The notes: generated from the letters alone by a model not told the origin. A stretch of 64,000 nt of DNA from Actinoplanes lutulentus (GCF_003259845.1 NZ_QLMJ01000005.1:1-64000), one strand, 5' to 3'; numbered from the stretch's first letter, positions 33,044 to 42,210 are shown. A program made the numbers and translations.

Positions 33044-34467
33044 CGACAGCGGAAAACCGGCGCCAGGTGCTGTATTGGCGACTGCTCGCCCGGCTCTTCG
33101 ACCCCGAGGAGCAGCCCGCGCTGGAGTCCGGGAGCGTGGCGATCGTCGACGATCTCGGCCTGCCGGGCGCGCTGCTCGACCCGGGCGTCTCGGTCGATAC
33201 GGTGGTGCAGCGGTTCCCGCAGCTTGAGGCCGAGTTCGAGGGCCTGCTGAGCGGCGCGGAGGGCGACGCCGGCCTGCTCAGCGGCGCGGAGGGCGACGCC
33301 GGCCTGCTCAGCGACGCCGGCCTGCTCAGCGGCGCCGGCCCGCTCGGCGACGCCGGTGGCGAGGTTCGGCGGGCCGCGCTCGTCTCCAAACTGCTGCTCA
33401 ACGTCTTCGGGACCGGCTCGGGCAACGTCACGGCGGGTCAGCTCTCCCGCTGGCAGGCGGACGCCGCCTGGTTCGAGCGGGCGCTCGGCTGCGAGCCGGG
33501 CGCGATGCGTGGCCGCGGATCGGGCGGCCCGGGCGGAAACACGGCGGGCACCAGCCCGGGCAGTGGTTTCCACGTCGACCTCGGCCCGGCTCTCGCCTCC
33601 ATCGAAGCCGACCTGGTCAGCCGGATGCGGTTGCGTGAGGTGCTGGCCGACCCCAAGCTCGCCAAACAGCTCACCCCGAGCATGTCGCTGATCGAGCAGC
33701 TGCTCCGCGACAAGGACAACCTCGACGGCGTGGCGCTGGCCAACGCCAAGGCGCTGATCCGTCGCTTCGTCGACGAGGTGGCCGAGGTCTTGCGGACGCA
33801 GGTGGCGCAGGCCAGCGCCGGCACGATCGACCGGTCCATCCCGCCGAAACGGGTTTACCGCAACCTCGACATCGACCGGACGATCTGGAAGAACCTGCCG
33901 AACTGGGACCCGGCGGAGGAGCGCCTCTACGTCGACCGGCTCTATTACAAGCAGACCGCGAAACGGGTCACCCCGGCCCGGCTGATCGTCGTGGTCGACC
34001 AGTCCGGCTCGATGGTCGACGCGATGGTCAACTGCACGATCCTCGCCTCGATCTTCACCGGCTTGCCAAAAGTCGACGTGCACCTGGTGGCGTACGACAC
34101 CAGGGCCCTCGACCTCACGCCGTGGGTGCACGACCCGTTCGAGGTGCTGCTGCGCACCCAGCTCGGCGGCGGCACCGACGGCACCGTCGCCCTCGACCTG
34201 GCCCGGCCGAAAATCGTCGATCCCCGCAACACCGTGGTCGTCTGGATCTCGGACTTCTACGAGTGGCAGGCACAGGCAGTTTTCGACGGGATGGCCGCCA
34301 TCCACCGCTCCGGCGCCCGGTTCATCCCGGTCGGATCGGTGAGCAGCGGCGGCCAGCAGAGCGTCAACCCCTGGTTCCGCCAGCGCTTCAAGGACCAGGG
34401 CACCCCGGTCCTCTCCGGCCGCATCAAGAAGCTCGTCACCGAGCTCAAGAACTTCCTCGCCTTCTAG
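33040..34467 (+). CDS. VWA-domain protein paired with MoxR-type ATPase
   Basis: 475 residues. The VWA domain is C-terminal (about 315-475), with the MIDAS motif Asp320-Q-S-G-S-M and downstream GGGTDGT and WISDF. The N-terminal half is helical. Residues about 69-106 are an Ala/Gly/Leu-rich run of repeats (two copies of LLSGAEGDAG and shorter derivatives), which looks like a recent expansion. VWA proteins of this kind act with the adjacent MoxR ATPase in metal-dependent protein binding. It overlaps the preceding gene by four bases. Confidence 0.88.
   Translation: MTTAENRRQVLYWRLLARLFDPEEQPALESGSVAIVDDLGLPGALLDPGVSVDTVVQRFPQLEAEFEGLLSGAEGDAGLLSGAEGDAGLLSDAGLLSGAGPLGDAGGEVRRAALVSKLLLNVFGTGSGNVTAGQLSRWQADAAWFERALGCEPGAMRGRGSGGPGGNTAGTSPGSGFHVDLGPALASIEADLVSRMRLREVLADPKLAKQLTPSMSLIEQLLRDKDNLDGVALANAKALIRRFVDEVAEVLRTQVAQASAGTIDRSIPPKRVYRNLDIDRTIWKNLPNWDPAEERLYVDRLYYKQTAKRVTPARLIVVVDQSGSMVDAMVNCTILASIFTGLPKVDVHLVAYDTRALDLTPWVHDPFEVLLRTQLGGGTDGTVALDLARPKIVDPRNTVVVWISDFYEWQAQAVFDGMAAIHRSGARFIPVGSVSSGGQQSVNPWFRQRFKDQGTPVLSGRIKKLVTELKNFLAF
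33244..33357 (+). repeat. In-frame 30/18-bp repeats inside the VWA gene
   Basis: Two 30-bp units (33244-33273, 33274-33303) and three 18-bp shortened units (33304-33357), all in frame. They encode LLSGAEGDAG-type repeats. Their position in a linker suggests a tolerated expansion. Confidence 0.85.
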
Positions 34468-34477
34468 GAGACACCCC

Positions 34478-35590
34478 ATGAGCGACATGCTGCGTGCACC
34501 TGCCGAGATCAAGTACGCCGAGGAGCTGGACTGGCTCGAGTCGGTCGACGACGGGCCCAAGCCGTTCTCCTGGCGGCTCAGCCCGAAAATGGTGCGCCTC
34601 TTCATCCTCGGGTCGGAACGCGCCGACGGCCTTGACCGGGAGATCAGCCCGAAGTGGTTCGGTGACCGCAGCTTCGTCGAGCGGTCCATCGTCACCCTCG
34701 CCTCCGACCGCGGCCTGCTGCTGATCGGCGACCCCGGCACCGGCAAGAGCTGGCTCGCCGAGCTGCTCGCCGCCGCGATCAGCCGCAACTCGACGCTGGT
34801 CGTGCAGGGCACCGCCGGCACCACCGAGGACCACATCAAGTACTCGTGGAACGTCTCGATGGTCATCGCCAAGGGCCAGTCCCGGGCCTCGATGATCCCG
34901 TCGCCGATCATGACGGCGATGGAGGGCGGCGTGATCGGCCGCTTCGAGGAGCTGACCCGCTCGACCAGCGACGTGCAGGACGCGCTCATCTCGATCCTCT
35001 CCGAGAAGTACGTCTCCATCCCCGAGCTGGACACCGACAACATCGTCTTCGCCAAACCCGGCTTCTCGATCATCGCGACGGCGAACAGCCGGGACCGCGG
35101 CGTCAACGATCTCTCCTCCGCGCTCAAGCGCCGGTTCAATTTCGTCCGCATCCCGGTGGTGACCAACAAGAAGAGCGAGGCCGAGATCGTCCGGTTCCGC
35201 ACCGAGGAGTTGCTGCGCCGGCACGACATCGAGCTGGAGCTCCCGCCGACCCTGCTCGACGTGCTGCTGCAGAGCTTCGCCGACCTGCGCGCGGCTGCCA
35301 GTTCGGCGAGCAGCGACGACGAGCGACTGGAGTCGGCGCTCTCCACCGCCGAGCAGATCGGTGTGCTGGAGGACGCGATCCTGCACAGCAACTTCTTCGG
35401 CGCCTCCGCGCTCACCGCCGAGGCGCTGGCCGGATCCCTGGTCGGCTCGCTGGCCCGGCGTAGCCCGGAAGACCTGGCGATCCTCAACAAGTACTGGCAC
35501 GGCGTTGTCGAGCCGCGCAGCCGCGAGCACGGCGGTGAGTGGGACGGCTTCCTCTCCGGCGGCCGTAAGGCGATCGAGACCCTGTCGTGA
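34478..35590 (+). CDS. MoxR-type AAA+ ATPase (YehL-like)
   Basis: 370 residues. Walker A is GDPGTGKSW with Lys90. The region GGVIGRFEELTRS occupies the Walker B site, ATANSRDRG is sensor 1, and LKRRFNF holds the arginine finger. The architecture resembles the YehL subfamily of MoxR ATPases more than the MoxR at 43210. It has a good AGGAGA ribosome site before ATG 34478. Its stop overlaps the next gene by four bases. It presumably remodels a target together with the VWA protein. Confidence 0.88.
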   Translation: MSDMLRAPAEIKYAEELDWLESVDDGPKPFSWRLSPKMVRLFILGSERADGLDREISPKWFGDRSFVERSIVTLASDRGLLLIGDPGTGKSWLAELLAAAISRNSTLVVQGTAGTTEDHIKYSWNVSMVIAKGQSRASMIPSPIMTAMEGGVIGRFEELTRSTSDVQDALISILSEKYVSIPELDTDNIVFAKPGFSIIATANSRDRGVNDLSSALKRRFNFVRIPVVTNKKSEAEIVRFRTEELLRRHDIELELPPTLLDVLLQSFADLRAAASSASSDDERLESALSTAEQIGVLEDAILHSNFFGASALTAEALAGSLVGSLARRSPEDLAILNKYWHGVVEPRSREHGGEWDGFLSGGRKAIETLS

Positions 35591-38361
35591 GCGGTCCTTT
35601 CGATTCGCTGCGGGATCAGCTGCTCGGTGCCGCCGACGCACTGGCCGGCGGCCCGGCGGCGCTTCCGGAGATCCTGGCCGGCATGGTCGACGACGTCGAT
35701 CACGCGCTGCGCGAGCCGCTGGAGATCTTCCCGGTCTGCCATCACTCGCCGGCGTCGGCGCTCGCCATGGCCCGGCGGCTGCGCGAGAAACAGCCGAAAG
35801 TGATCTACCTGGAGCTCTGCGAGGACCTCGCGCCGCTCCTCACCGAGCTGCGCAACTGCCGGCTGCCGGTGGCGCTGCAGGCCTTCGCGTCCGAGCTGGA
35901 CGGCTTCCCCAAGGAGTCGGCTCCGCTCAGCGTGATCGCGCCGATCACCGAGGCCTCCGCGGAATACCAGGCGGTGGCGTACGCGCTGGAGACCCCCGGC
36001 GTCGAGCTGGTGCTCGTCGACCGATCCACCGACCACGTCTTCCAGTGGCAACCGGGTGCCTCGTCGCAGAAAGACGGGGACGACCTGCACGGCGACGCGG
36101 TCGGCGTGGAGATCGGCGACCTGCGGCCCCGGTTCGCCGAGCTGGAGGAGCACCTGCTGCACCACGGCCGGGTGCGGCACTGGTCCGAGTGGTGGGATCA
36201 GTACGTCGAGCAGCCCCTCGCCGGCGCCGACCACGAGACGTACCGGCAGGTCATGGTGCTGGTCGGGAGCCTCTTCCGCAGGCTCGCGCCGCACGACACC
36301 CGGCGGTACGCGACCGACGAGGACCGCGAGCGGTACATGTGGACCCGGATCCGGGAACACCTCGCCGCGACCGGCGCCGACCGGGCCGACTGCCTCTACA
36401 TCTGCGGCGCCTTCCATGCCGCGAGCCGGGTTGCCGAGGCCGGCTCGGAGCCGGGCACACCGGATTTCGAGATCACTGGGCGTACCGCGACGACGTGGCT
36501 CTACGGACTCATCCCGTCTAGCCACTCGGCGATCGAGGCGCAGTTCGGCCTGGCGCCCGGCTCGGTCTCGATCGCGGCCGCCACCTGGCAGAAATCGTTG
36601 CTGCGGACCGGGGTGAAACCGTTCTCGCTGCCGGCGAAGAAGAGCACGGCGAATAAGAGCACGGCGAATAGGAGCACCCGGAAAAAGGTGGCGGCGCCGG
36701 TCACCGCCGGCGGGCCGGTCACCGACCAGCTCAGTGGCTACCTCGCCGGGCCGCCCACCCTCGACGGGCTCGACGAGGAGGAACTGCGCGGCTGGTGTGT
36801 CGACATCGTCCGGCTGGCCCGCCGCAACGGTTACCTCGCCAGCACGGCCGACGCCATCGCGGTCTTCGAGACCTCGGTGCTGCTCGCCGGGATGCGCGGC
36901 CGGCGGCGGCCCACACCGTACGACTTCCAGGACGCGGCGATCACCTGCATCGAGAAGGAGACCGTTCCCGGCCGGCGCGACGTGCGCCGGCTCTGCGAGA
37001 TCCTGCTCGGCGGCGACCGGATCGGCCAGGTGGGGTACGACTCCCTGCCACCCCTGGCCCGCGACGTCTACGACCGCCTCGCGCCGCTCGGGCTGAACCT
37101 GGGGCAGCGCACGATCCAGCGCGCCCTGCTCGACCTCGCCGCCCGGCCCGAGCTGGCCGCCTGCTCCCGCCTGCTCTGGATGCTGCGGTACCTTCTGCCC
37201 GACCAGGCGGTGCGCCCGATCATGGGATCGCGCCGGCTCGGTGAGAAACATATCCAGGAGAGCTGGGACCTCGACATCGGCCGCCACCAGCGGACCATCA
37301 TCGAGCTCGGTTACGAGGGCGTCACCGTCGAGCAGGTGCTGGAGCAACGGCTGCGCCGCGCCGCCTGGGACCCGAAAGCGACCACCGCCACCGCGCTCAA
37401 GGCCGTCGAGGACTCGCTGCTCTTCCTGACCAGCCCACGACTCACCGATGAGCTCGGCGTACGCGCGGTGGAGCTGCTGGCCGCCGAGCGCACTGTCGAC
37501 GAGGCGCCGGCCGTGCTGCGCCGGATCCGCCGCCTGATGGCCCACTACCGTGCCACCGAGCCGACGCTGCCCGGCTGGTGCGAGCGCTTCGTGACCGAGG
37601 GCTACGCGCATTACTGCACCCTGCTGCCGACCGCCTTCGTCGACGAGGACACCGGCGTGCGCCAGGTCGGCGCGATGCTCGGTTTCCTCTTCAGCATGGA
37701 AAGCCTCGCCCTGTCCCTCGGCTGCGACCGGACCCAGCTGGAGATCGCCGTCCGGCAGTCGCATCCGGAGACGCCGGCCAAGACGGCCTTGCTCTGGGCG
37801 GCGCGCCACCAGCTCGGCGACCTCCCCTTGCCCGACCTTCGGGTACGCGTGGACGACCTGCTCGCCAACCCGTTGGTGGTGCCGGCGTTCCCGCAGTACG
37901 TCAGCGGTTTCGTGCAGGCGCTCGAACCGGTGCCGAGGCTGGCACCGTTCGTCGTGGAGACCCTGTCGAAAGCGTTCGGCCGGCTACCCGACCCGGTCCT
38001 GCTGCCGTGGCTGCCCACCCTGATCACAACCCTGAAATCACAGGCGGCCGAGCTGGTGCCGGTGCTGACCAAGGAAGCGGGCCGCACCTTCCCCGGCAGT
38101 CTGTCCGCCATCGACGAGTGGACCCCACCGTGGCTATCCCGCCCGGCAGCCACCCGCTCCCCTGTGGAGGTTCCGAGCGGCGGTCCGGCCTTCACGCTGC
38201 TGGCCGCTCATCCGGTGACATCGGACGCGGTGGCGGCCCTGCTCGGCTGCGAGGGCGAGTGGTCCGAGCCACCCGAGCCGAACCCGAACGACGCGGTGCG
38301 TGCCCTCCTGTCCACCCACCCCGAACCCGGAGAGGCGGTGCTCACCCTGCTCACCGCATGA
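35587..38361 (+). CDS. DUF5682-like large protein of the MoxR/VWA operon
   Basis: 924 residues, last gene of the operon. The N-terminal ~300 residues show His52-His53 (CHHSPAS), Glu76 (IYLELCEDL) and His277 (GAFHAAS). This His/Glu spacing is what I associate with TraB/ChaN/TIKI-type metal hydrolase folds. A Lys-rich linker with KSTAN repeats (about 355-370) leads to a long helical C-terminal part. Proteins of this size and order accompany YehL-type ATPases (compare E. coli YehM). The DUF5682 name is from memory of the family layout. It may be the effector. Confidence 0.7.
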   Translation: MSGPFDSLRDQLLGAADALAGGPAALPEILAGMVDDVDHALREPLEIFPVCHHSPASALAMARRLREKQPKVIYLELCEDLAPLLTELRNCRLPVALQAFASELDGFPKESAPLSVIAPITEASAEYQAVAYALETPGVELVLVDRSTDHVFQWQPGASSQKDGDDLHGDAVGVEIGDLRPRFAELEEHLLHHGRVRHWSEWWDQYVEQPLAGADHETYRQVMVLVGSLFRRLAPHDTRRYATDEDRERYMWTRIREHLAATGADRADCLYICGAFHAASRVAEAGSEPGTPDFEITGRTATTWLYGLIPSSHSAIEAQFGLAPGSVSIAAATWQKSLLRTGVKPFSLPAKKSTANKSTANRSTRKKVAAPVTAGGPVTDQLSGYLAGPPTLDGLDEEELRGWCVDIVRLARRNGYLASTADAIAVFETSVLLAGMRGRRRPTPYDFQDAAITCIEKETVPGRRDVRRLCEILLGGDRIGQVGYDSLPPLARDVYDRLAPLGLNLGQRTIQRALLDLAARPELAACSRLLWMLRYLLPDQAVRPIMGSRRLGEKHIQESWDLDIGRHQRTIIELGYEGVTVEQVLEQRLRRAAWDPKATTATALKAVEDSLLFLTSPRLTDELGVRAVELLAAERTVDEAPAVLRRIRRLMAHYRATEPTLPGWCERFVTEGYAHYCTLLPTAFVDEDTGVRQVGAMLGFLFSMESLALSLGCDRTQLEIAVRQSHPETPAKTALLWAARHQLGDLPLPDLRVRVDDLLANPLVVPAFPQYVSGFVQALEPVPRLAPFVVETLSKAFGRLPDPVLLPWLPTLITTLKSQAAELVPVLTKEAGRTFPGSLSAIDEWTPPWLSRPAATRSPVEVPSGGPAFTLLAAHPVTSDAVAALLGCEGEWSEPPEPNPNDAVRALLSTHPEPGEAVLTLLTA

Positions 38362-38764
38362 TTGACCGCGACCTTGGCAAGCCCGGCCCGCCCGCGCGGA
38401 GCGGGGCGTCAACACCCGCGTCGCTCCTGGCGACGGCCGGACCTTGCCCAGATCGATCCGGGCGGCCGGCGCACCGAGGCGGGCCGGGACCATGCCGTCC
38501 TCGTCGTGCTGCGGCCGGGCTGCGCGAGCGCGCCGCCCGCCGATCTTGTCGACTTCCTCGGATGCGTCGTCGCTGAACTCAGCAAGATCGAGGAGTCCTG
38601 CCCGATCTTGTCGAGTTCGCCGCAAACGCCCCGCTCAAGTCGACAAGATCGAGCGGGGCGATGTGCTGGCTACGGCTTCGACCGGAAGCGCCGAGACCGC
38701 GGCTGTTGCGCCTCTTGCGTTACTTGTGCTGCCGGCATCGGGCGCGCCTTTGTTCTGCTCGTGC
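38362..38764. other. Gene-free stretch with palindromic elements
   Basis: No gene is supported. It holds the 3' end region of the MoxR/VWA operon and a pair of family-2 palindromic elements (38541-38651). The remainder is plain GC-rich DNA between convergent genes. Confidence 0.6.
38541..38651. repeat. Pair of palindromic elements, family 2
   Basis: Two ~50-bp units. Unit A (38541-38590) has arms cgatcttgtcgactt and aactcagcaagatcg. Unit B (38603-38651) has a perfect 12-bp arm pair CGATCTTGTCGA / TCGACAAGATCG. A third unit is at 58267-58316. All lie between convergent genes. Confidence 0.8.
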
Positions 38765-40822
38765 TCAGAGAACCGTGCAGGCCTTGCCGTTCAGGGTGAA
38801 GGCGGCCGGGGCCGGGTTGGTGCTGGTCCAGCTGCCGAGGAAACCGAAGGAGGCGGATCCGCCCGGGGAGAGGGTGCCGTTCCACGAGGCGTTCGTCGCG
38901 GTCACGGCGGTGCCGGACTGGGTGACCGAGGCATTCCACAGCTGGGAGATCTTCTGCCCGCCGGTGAACTGCCAGGCCAGTGACCAGCCGTTGATCGCCG
39001 CCGAACCGGTGTTGGCGACCTTCACGTCACCCTGGAAACCACCAGACCAGCTACCGGTCACCCGATACGTCACCGCACACCCCGAGACACCGGGCGAAGG
39101 AGAAGCCGAGGACGAAACCGACGGCGACGGCGACGACGAAACCGACGGCGACGACGAGACGGACGCCGACGGCGAAACAGAGGCCGACGCCGACGCCGAC
39201 GGCGAAACAGAGGACGACGGCGACGACGAAACTGAGACCGACGGTGACGGTGAAGCGGAGATCTTTGACGGGTCTACAACCCCCCAGTACGCCGACTTCG
39301 CCTGCAACCGCGTGTCGAACAACAGCGGCGCGTCCTTGCGGGTCACCGGGAACGTGTCCAGCCACGTGTTGTCGTCCGCCAGCCCCCACAGCGTCACCGA
39401 GGTGATCTCCGCGGCGTACTTGCGGAAGAGCGCGAACGTGTCCCGATAGACGTATGCCTGCTGGAGCAGCCGATCGGCCGGCGGGGTCGGGAAGTTCTCG
39501 CCACTGCTGGTGTAGATGCTGACGTCCATCTCGGTGATCTGCTGCTCGACGCCGAGCGGGATGAACTTCTGGATCATCGCCTCGGACTCGGCGATGGTGG
39601 GCCAGCTGACGTTGATGTGCATCTGGTGGCCTACCCCGTCGATCGGTACGCCCTCCGAGCGGAGTTGAGCGACCAGGGCGTACAGCTTGTCGCGCTTTGC
39701 CGGGACGTTGGTGTTGTAGTCGTTGATGAACAGCTTCGCGTCCGGCAGCACCTCGCGGGCCACCCGGAACGCCGTCCGGATGTAGTCCAGCCCGGCGACG
39801 GTGAACCAGGTGCTGCGCCGCAGGCCGTCCGACTGGTTCTCGTCGATGACCTCGTTGACCACGTCCCAGACGGCAATCGAGGCACCGTAATGGCCGGCCA
39901 CGTTGCGGATGTGGTTCTCCAGGCGGGCCAGCAGCAGCGCCTTGTCCTCCGCGGTGGCTGTCATCGGCTGGCCGTCGGCGCCGGTGAATACCCAGGCCGG
40001 CGTCTGGTTGTGCCAGACCAGCGTGTGCCCGCGGATGGCGAGCCCGTTGGACTTGGCGAACGCGATCAGGGGGTCGGCCTGCGCGTACGAAAAGGTGTTC
40101 TCGGAAGGCTCGGTGGCGTCCCATTTGAGGGCGTTGCCCGGGGTCACCGACGAGAAGTGCCGCTGGAGAAGCAGACCGTGATCCCCGACGATCTCCGCCC
40201 CGGTGATCGCGGCGCCAACCGGAAATGCCGTGACGGCGTCGCGCACCGCGGGGATGTCGGTCTGGATCGGCAGCGCCGGGACGTAGGAAGCGGTCACGTC
40301 GTCGATGTAGAACGAGCCGGTCGTCGACGCCGTCTCCACGTAGACCCGGAGGAACTCGACGTCGGTCGCGAGCGTGTAGCGCCCGGTCAGGTTCACCCAC
40401 CCGCCCGAGGTCACCGCCGTGTTGCCGGCCACCTGATCGTAAGCGGCCACCCCGCCGGTGCGGCGTTCGACACTGAGCCGGGCGTTGTCCGAGGTGGACT
40501 CCATGCGTACCCAAGCGGAGATCGTGTAGGCGGTGCCCTTCTCGAAGACGCCGAGCACGTCGAGTGAGGGGCCCTGCCAGGTCGCGGTGCGCCCGCTGAC
40601 CGCGAGGCTGCCGGTCCCGGCGTGCGCGACGGCGGTGCTGTGCGCGATCGTCTCGGCGGACCGCCCGGACCAGCCCTGGACGGTGCCGTCCTCGAAATCG
40701 CTGGTGAGCACGGTGACCGGGGCGGGGTCCTCGGCCGCGCTCGCGGTGGTGGTGATGGTGATGGCGGCGAGAGGAGCCGCGACCAGGAGGGTGGTCACGG
40801 CCAGCCGCGCGAGTGCGCGCAT
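38765..40822 (-). CDS. Secreted GH10 endo-1,4-beta-xylanase with two carbohydrate-binding modules
   Basis: 685 residues. A Sec signal (MRALARLAVTTLLVAAPLAA...) is followed by a CBM4_9/CBM22-like module (about 35-185). The GH10 barrel (about 190-520) has acid/base Glu324 (WDVVNEVID) and nucleophile Glu431 (ITEMDVSI). A ~60-residue Ser/Pro/Ala/Val linker leads to a C-terminal CBM2 (about 580-685) that begins and ends with Cys (CAVTYRVTGSW and GKAC). It degrades xylan outside the cell. A perfect CebR-type operator lies 58 bp upstream, so it is probably repressed unless cello- or xylo-oligosaccharides are present. The start is ATG 40822. Confidence 0.95.
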   Translation of the reverse strand: MRALARLAVTTLLVAAPLAAITITTTASAAEDPAPVTVLTSDFEDGTVQGWSGRSAETIAHSTAVAHAGTGSLAVSGRTATWQGPSLDVLGVFEKGTAYTISAWVRMESTSDNARLSVERRTGGVAAYDQVAGNTAVTSGGWVNLTGRYTLATDVEFLRVYVETASTTGSFYIDDVTASYVPALPIQTDIPAVRDAVTAFPVGAAITGAEIVGDHGLLLQRHFSSVTPGNALKWDATEPSENTFSYAQADPLIAFAKSNGLAIRGHTLVWHNQTPAWVFTGADGQPMTATAEDKALLLARLENHIRNVAGHYGASIAVWDVVNEVIDENQSDGLRRSTWFTVAGLDYIRTAFRVAREVLPDAKLFINDYNTNVPAKRDKLYALVAQLRSEGVPIDGVGHQMHINVSWPTIAESEAMIQKFIPLGVEQQITEMDVSIYTSSGENFPTPPADRLLQQAYVYRDTFALFRKYAAEITSVTLWGLADDNTWLDTFPVTRKDAPLLFDTRLQAKSAYWGVVDPSKISASPSPSVSVSSSPSSSVSPSASASASVSPSASVSSSPSVSSSPSPSVSSSASPSPGVSGCAVTYRVTGSWSGGFQGDVKVANTGSAAINGWSLAWQFTGGQKISQLWNASVTQSGTAVTATNASWNGTLSPGGSASFGFLGSWTSTNPAPAAFTLNGKACTVL

Positions 40823-40880
40823 CTGGGTGGTCCTTCGCGTTCGGGGGTACGCGGAAAGCACAGTGACGCTCATCGTTACA

Positions 40881-40894
40881 TGGGAGCGCTCCCA
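40881..40894. promoter_or_regulatory. CebR-type operator of the xylanase gene
   Basis: The 14-bp perfect palindrome TGGGAGCGCTCCCA is the known binding site of the LacI-family cellulose-utilisation repressor CebR of Streptomyces. It sits just upstream of the xylanase start on the minus strand. No cebR gene is in the window. Confidence 0.9.
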
Positions 40895-41015
40895 TTTCAA
40901 CGCGGTGACAAACCTGTTGCGAGCGGCGCTGTATTCCATGCGGACCCGCAGTGGGCCCGTGCGGAAGGGGTGTGCCGAAAGTGCTGCTTGGACCCGAGGG
41001 CGACGGGCCCGAATC

Positions 41016-41696
41016 GTGCTGATCACGTCGCTGGGCGGTCCGCTGATCGCGATCGGAGAATCAGTGGTCAGCTCCTGGCTCGGCCTGGAGCTGCCCTTCG
41101 GCGCGACCCCGCCTTCCGGCGCCGCCCCCAAGGCCGGCGGCGCCGATCAGGGCGGCAGCGCGGATGTGGGCGGCGGCGCGGATATGAGCGACGGCGTGAA
41201 CGAGGGCGACGGCGTGGACGAGAGCGGCGATGAGTGGGAAGCCGCTTATCAACGTGCCTGCGCGATCTCCGGCGAGGCCGGGATCCTGCCGATCGGCACA
41301 GCACAGGCTCTCGTGATCCGGGCGGGCGGCTTGCCGACCGGCTATCTGCCCGGCCACCACCTGATCTTCCAGCGCGAAGCCCGCAACGCCGTGATCGACC
41401 CCCGCCGGGACGCACTGGCCGCCGCCGGGCTGGCGCGATGGCGGCCCGCCGGAGTGATCCGGGTCGACGAGCCGCTGCGCCTGTTCGACGCTGTCTTCTC
41501 CGGTGACTACGCGATGACCAGGGCACACCTGCTGATCGACGACCTCACCCCCGGCGACTGGGTGATCGAGACCGCCCGCGCCGACCCGGCCCCCGACGTC
41601 CGCTTCACCCTGATCCGCCTCACCAGCCCGGCCGCCGAGACACGACCGGTAGCTGAGCCACGATCAGGCGCCGAACTCTGGCCCGGCGATGAGTGA
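41016..41696 (+). CDS. Imm21-like immunity protein (probable)
   Basis: 226 residues from GTG 41016; ATG 40938 would give 252. The start is uncertain because neither has a strong ribosome site. The opening TSLGGPLIAIGES and the later YQRACAISGEAGILPIGTAQALV and LFDAVFSGD follow the pattern I know from Imm21 immunity proteins (GGPL...P, RAC...G...P, GQAL). A Gly/Asp-rich low-complexity insert (about residues 40-70) splits the domain. Imm21 proteins neutralise polymorphic toxins. No toxin gene is seen nearby, so it is an orphan or mis-assigned. Confidence 0.55.
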   Translation: MLITSLGGPLIAIGESVVSSWLGLELPFGATPPSGAAPKAGGADQGGSADVGGGADMSDGVNEGDGVDESGDEWEAAYQRACAISGEAGILPIGTAQALVIRAGGLPTGYLPGHHLIFQREARNAVIDPRRDALAAAGLARWRPAGVIRVDEPLRLFDAVFSGDYAMTRAHLLIDDLTPGDWVIETARADPAPDVRFTLIRLTSPAAETRPVAEPRSGAELWPGDE

Positions 41697-42210
41697 GCGC
41701 CCGGCAATGAGTGAGCGCCCGCATCCGGGCGGCGACCTTCCGGCGAGTGGCGCGCTGTCGCCCGCCGACCTTCTGACCGGCACCCCGCACGAACTAGCCC
41801 GGCGCGCGGCAAAAAGCACCGGCGCCGACCCCAGGACCGCCGGACCCGGCACCATGCGGCTGCTGATCATCTTTCAGGTGCTGCTCGCCATCCGGTTCGA
41901 CCATGACCCGTCACCGGTGGACCTGGACGCCCTCGTCGCCCGCGCCCGGCTCGCCGACCTCGGCATCACCGACGAGGAGCGCGCCCAGGGCCTCGCGCTC
42001 CTGGCCTTCCTGGCCGGCGACCCGCCCCCGCCGGCCTTCCGCATCGAACCCGCCCTAGTGGTGATAGCAGCCCTCGCCGCCCAGCTCATGCGCGAGATCG
42101 GCGCCGAAACGCACGAGGTCACCGAGATAGTCGACGAGGTGATCGAGGAGTCCGGTACCGAGCTCGCGGAGATGTCGCACTCCCTCGCGGCCGCATGGAA
42201 ACCTGAGTGA
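41689..42210 (+). CDS. Hypothetical protein, 173 aa
   Basis: Not recognised. It overlaps the Imm21-like gene by eight bases. The first 12 codons are an 18-bp direct duplication (MSERPA, MSERPH), each copy with an ATG, so the true start could be 41689 or 41707. The protein is helical and acidic in its C-terminal half (THEVTEIVDEVIEESGTEL). It is probably co-expressed with the preceding gene. Confidence 0.6.
   Translation: MSERPAMSERPHPGGDLPASGALSPADLLTGTPHELARRAAKSTGADPRTAGPGTMRLLIIFQVLLAIRFDHDPSPVDLDALVARARLADLGITDEERAQGLALLAFLAGDPPPPAFRIEPALVVIAALAAQLMREIGAETHEVTEIVDEVIEESGTELAEMSHSLAAAWKPE

Noticed and set aside
32722..37809. Very long minus-strand open frame (about 1,690 codons)
   Set aside because: It is antisense to four recognised genes of the MoxR/VWA operon. 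GC-rich codon bias keeps the opposite frame open; the translation is low-complexity with no domain.
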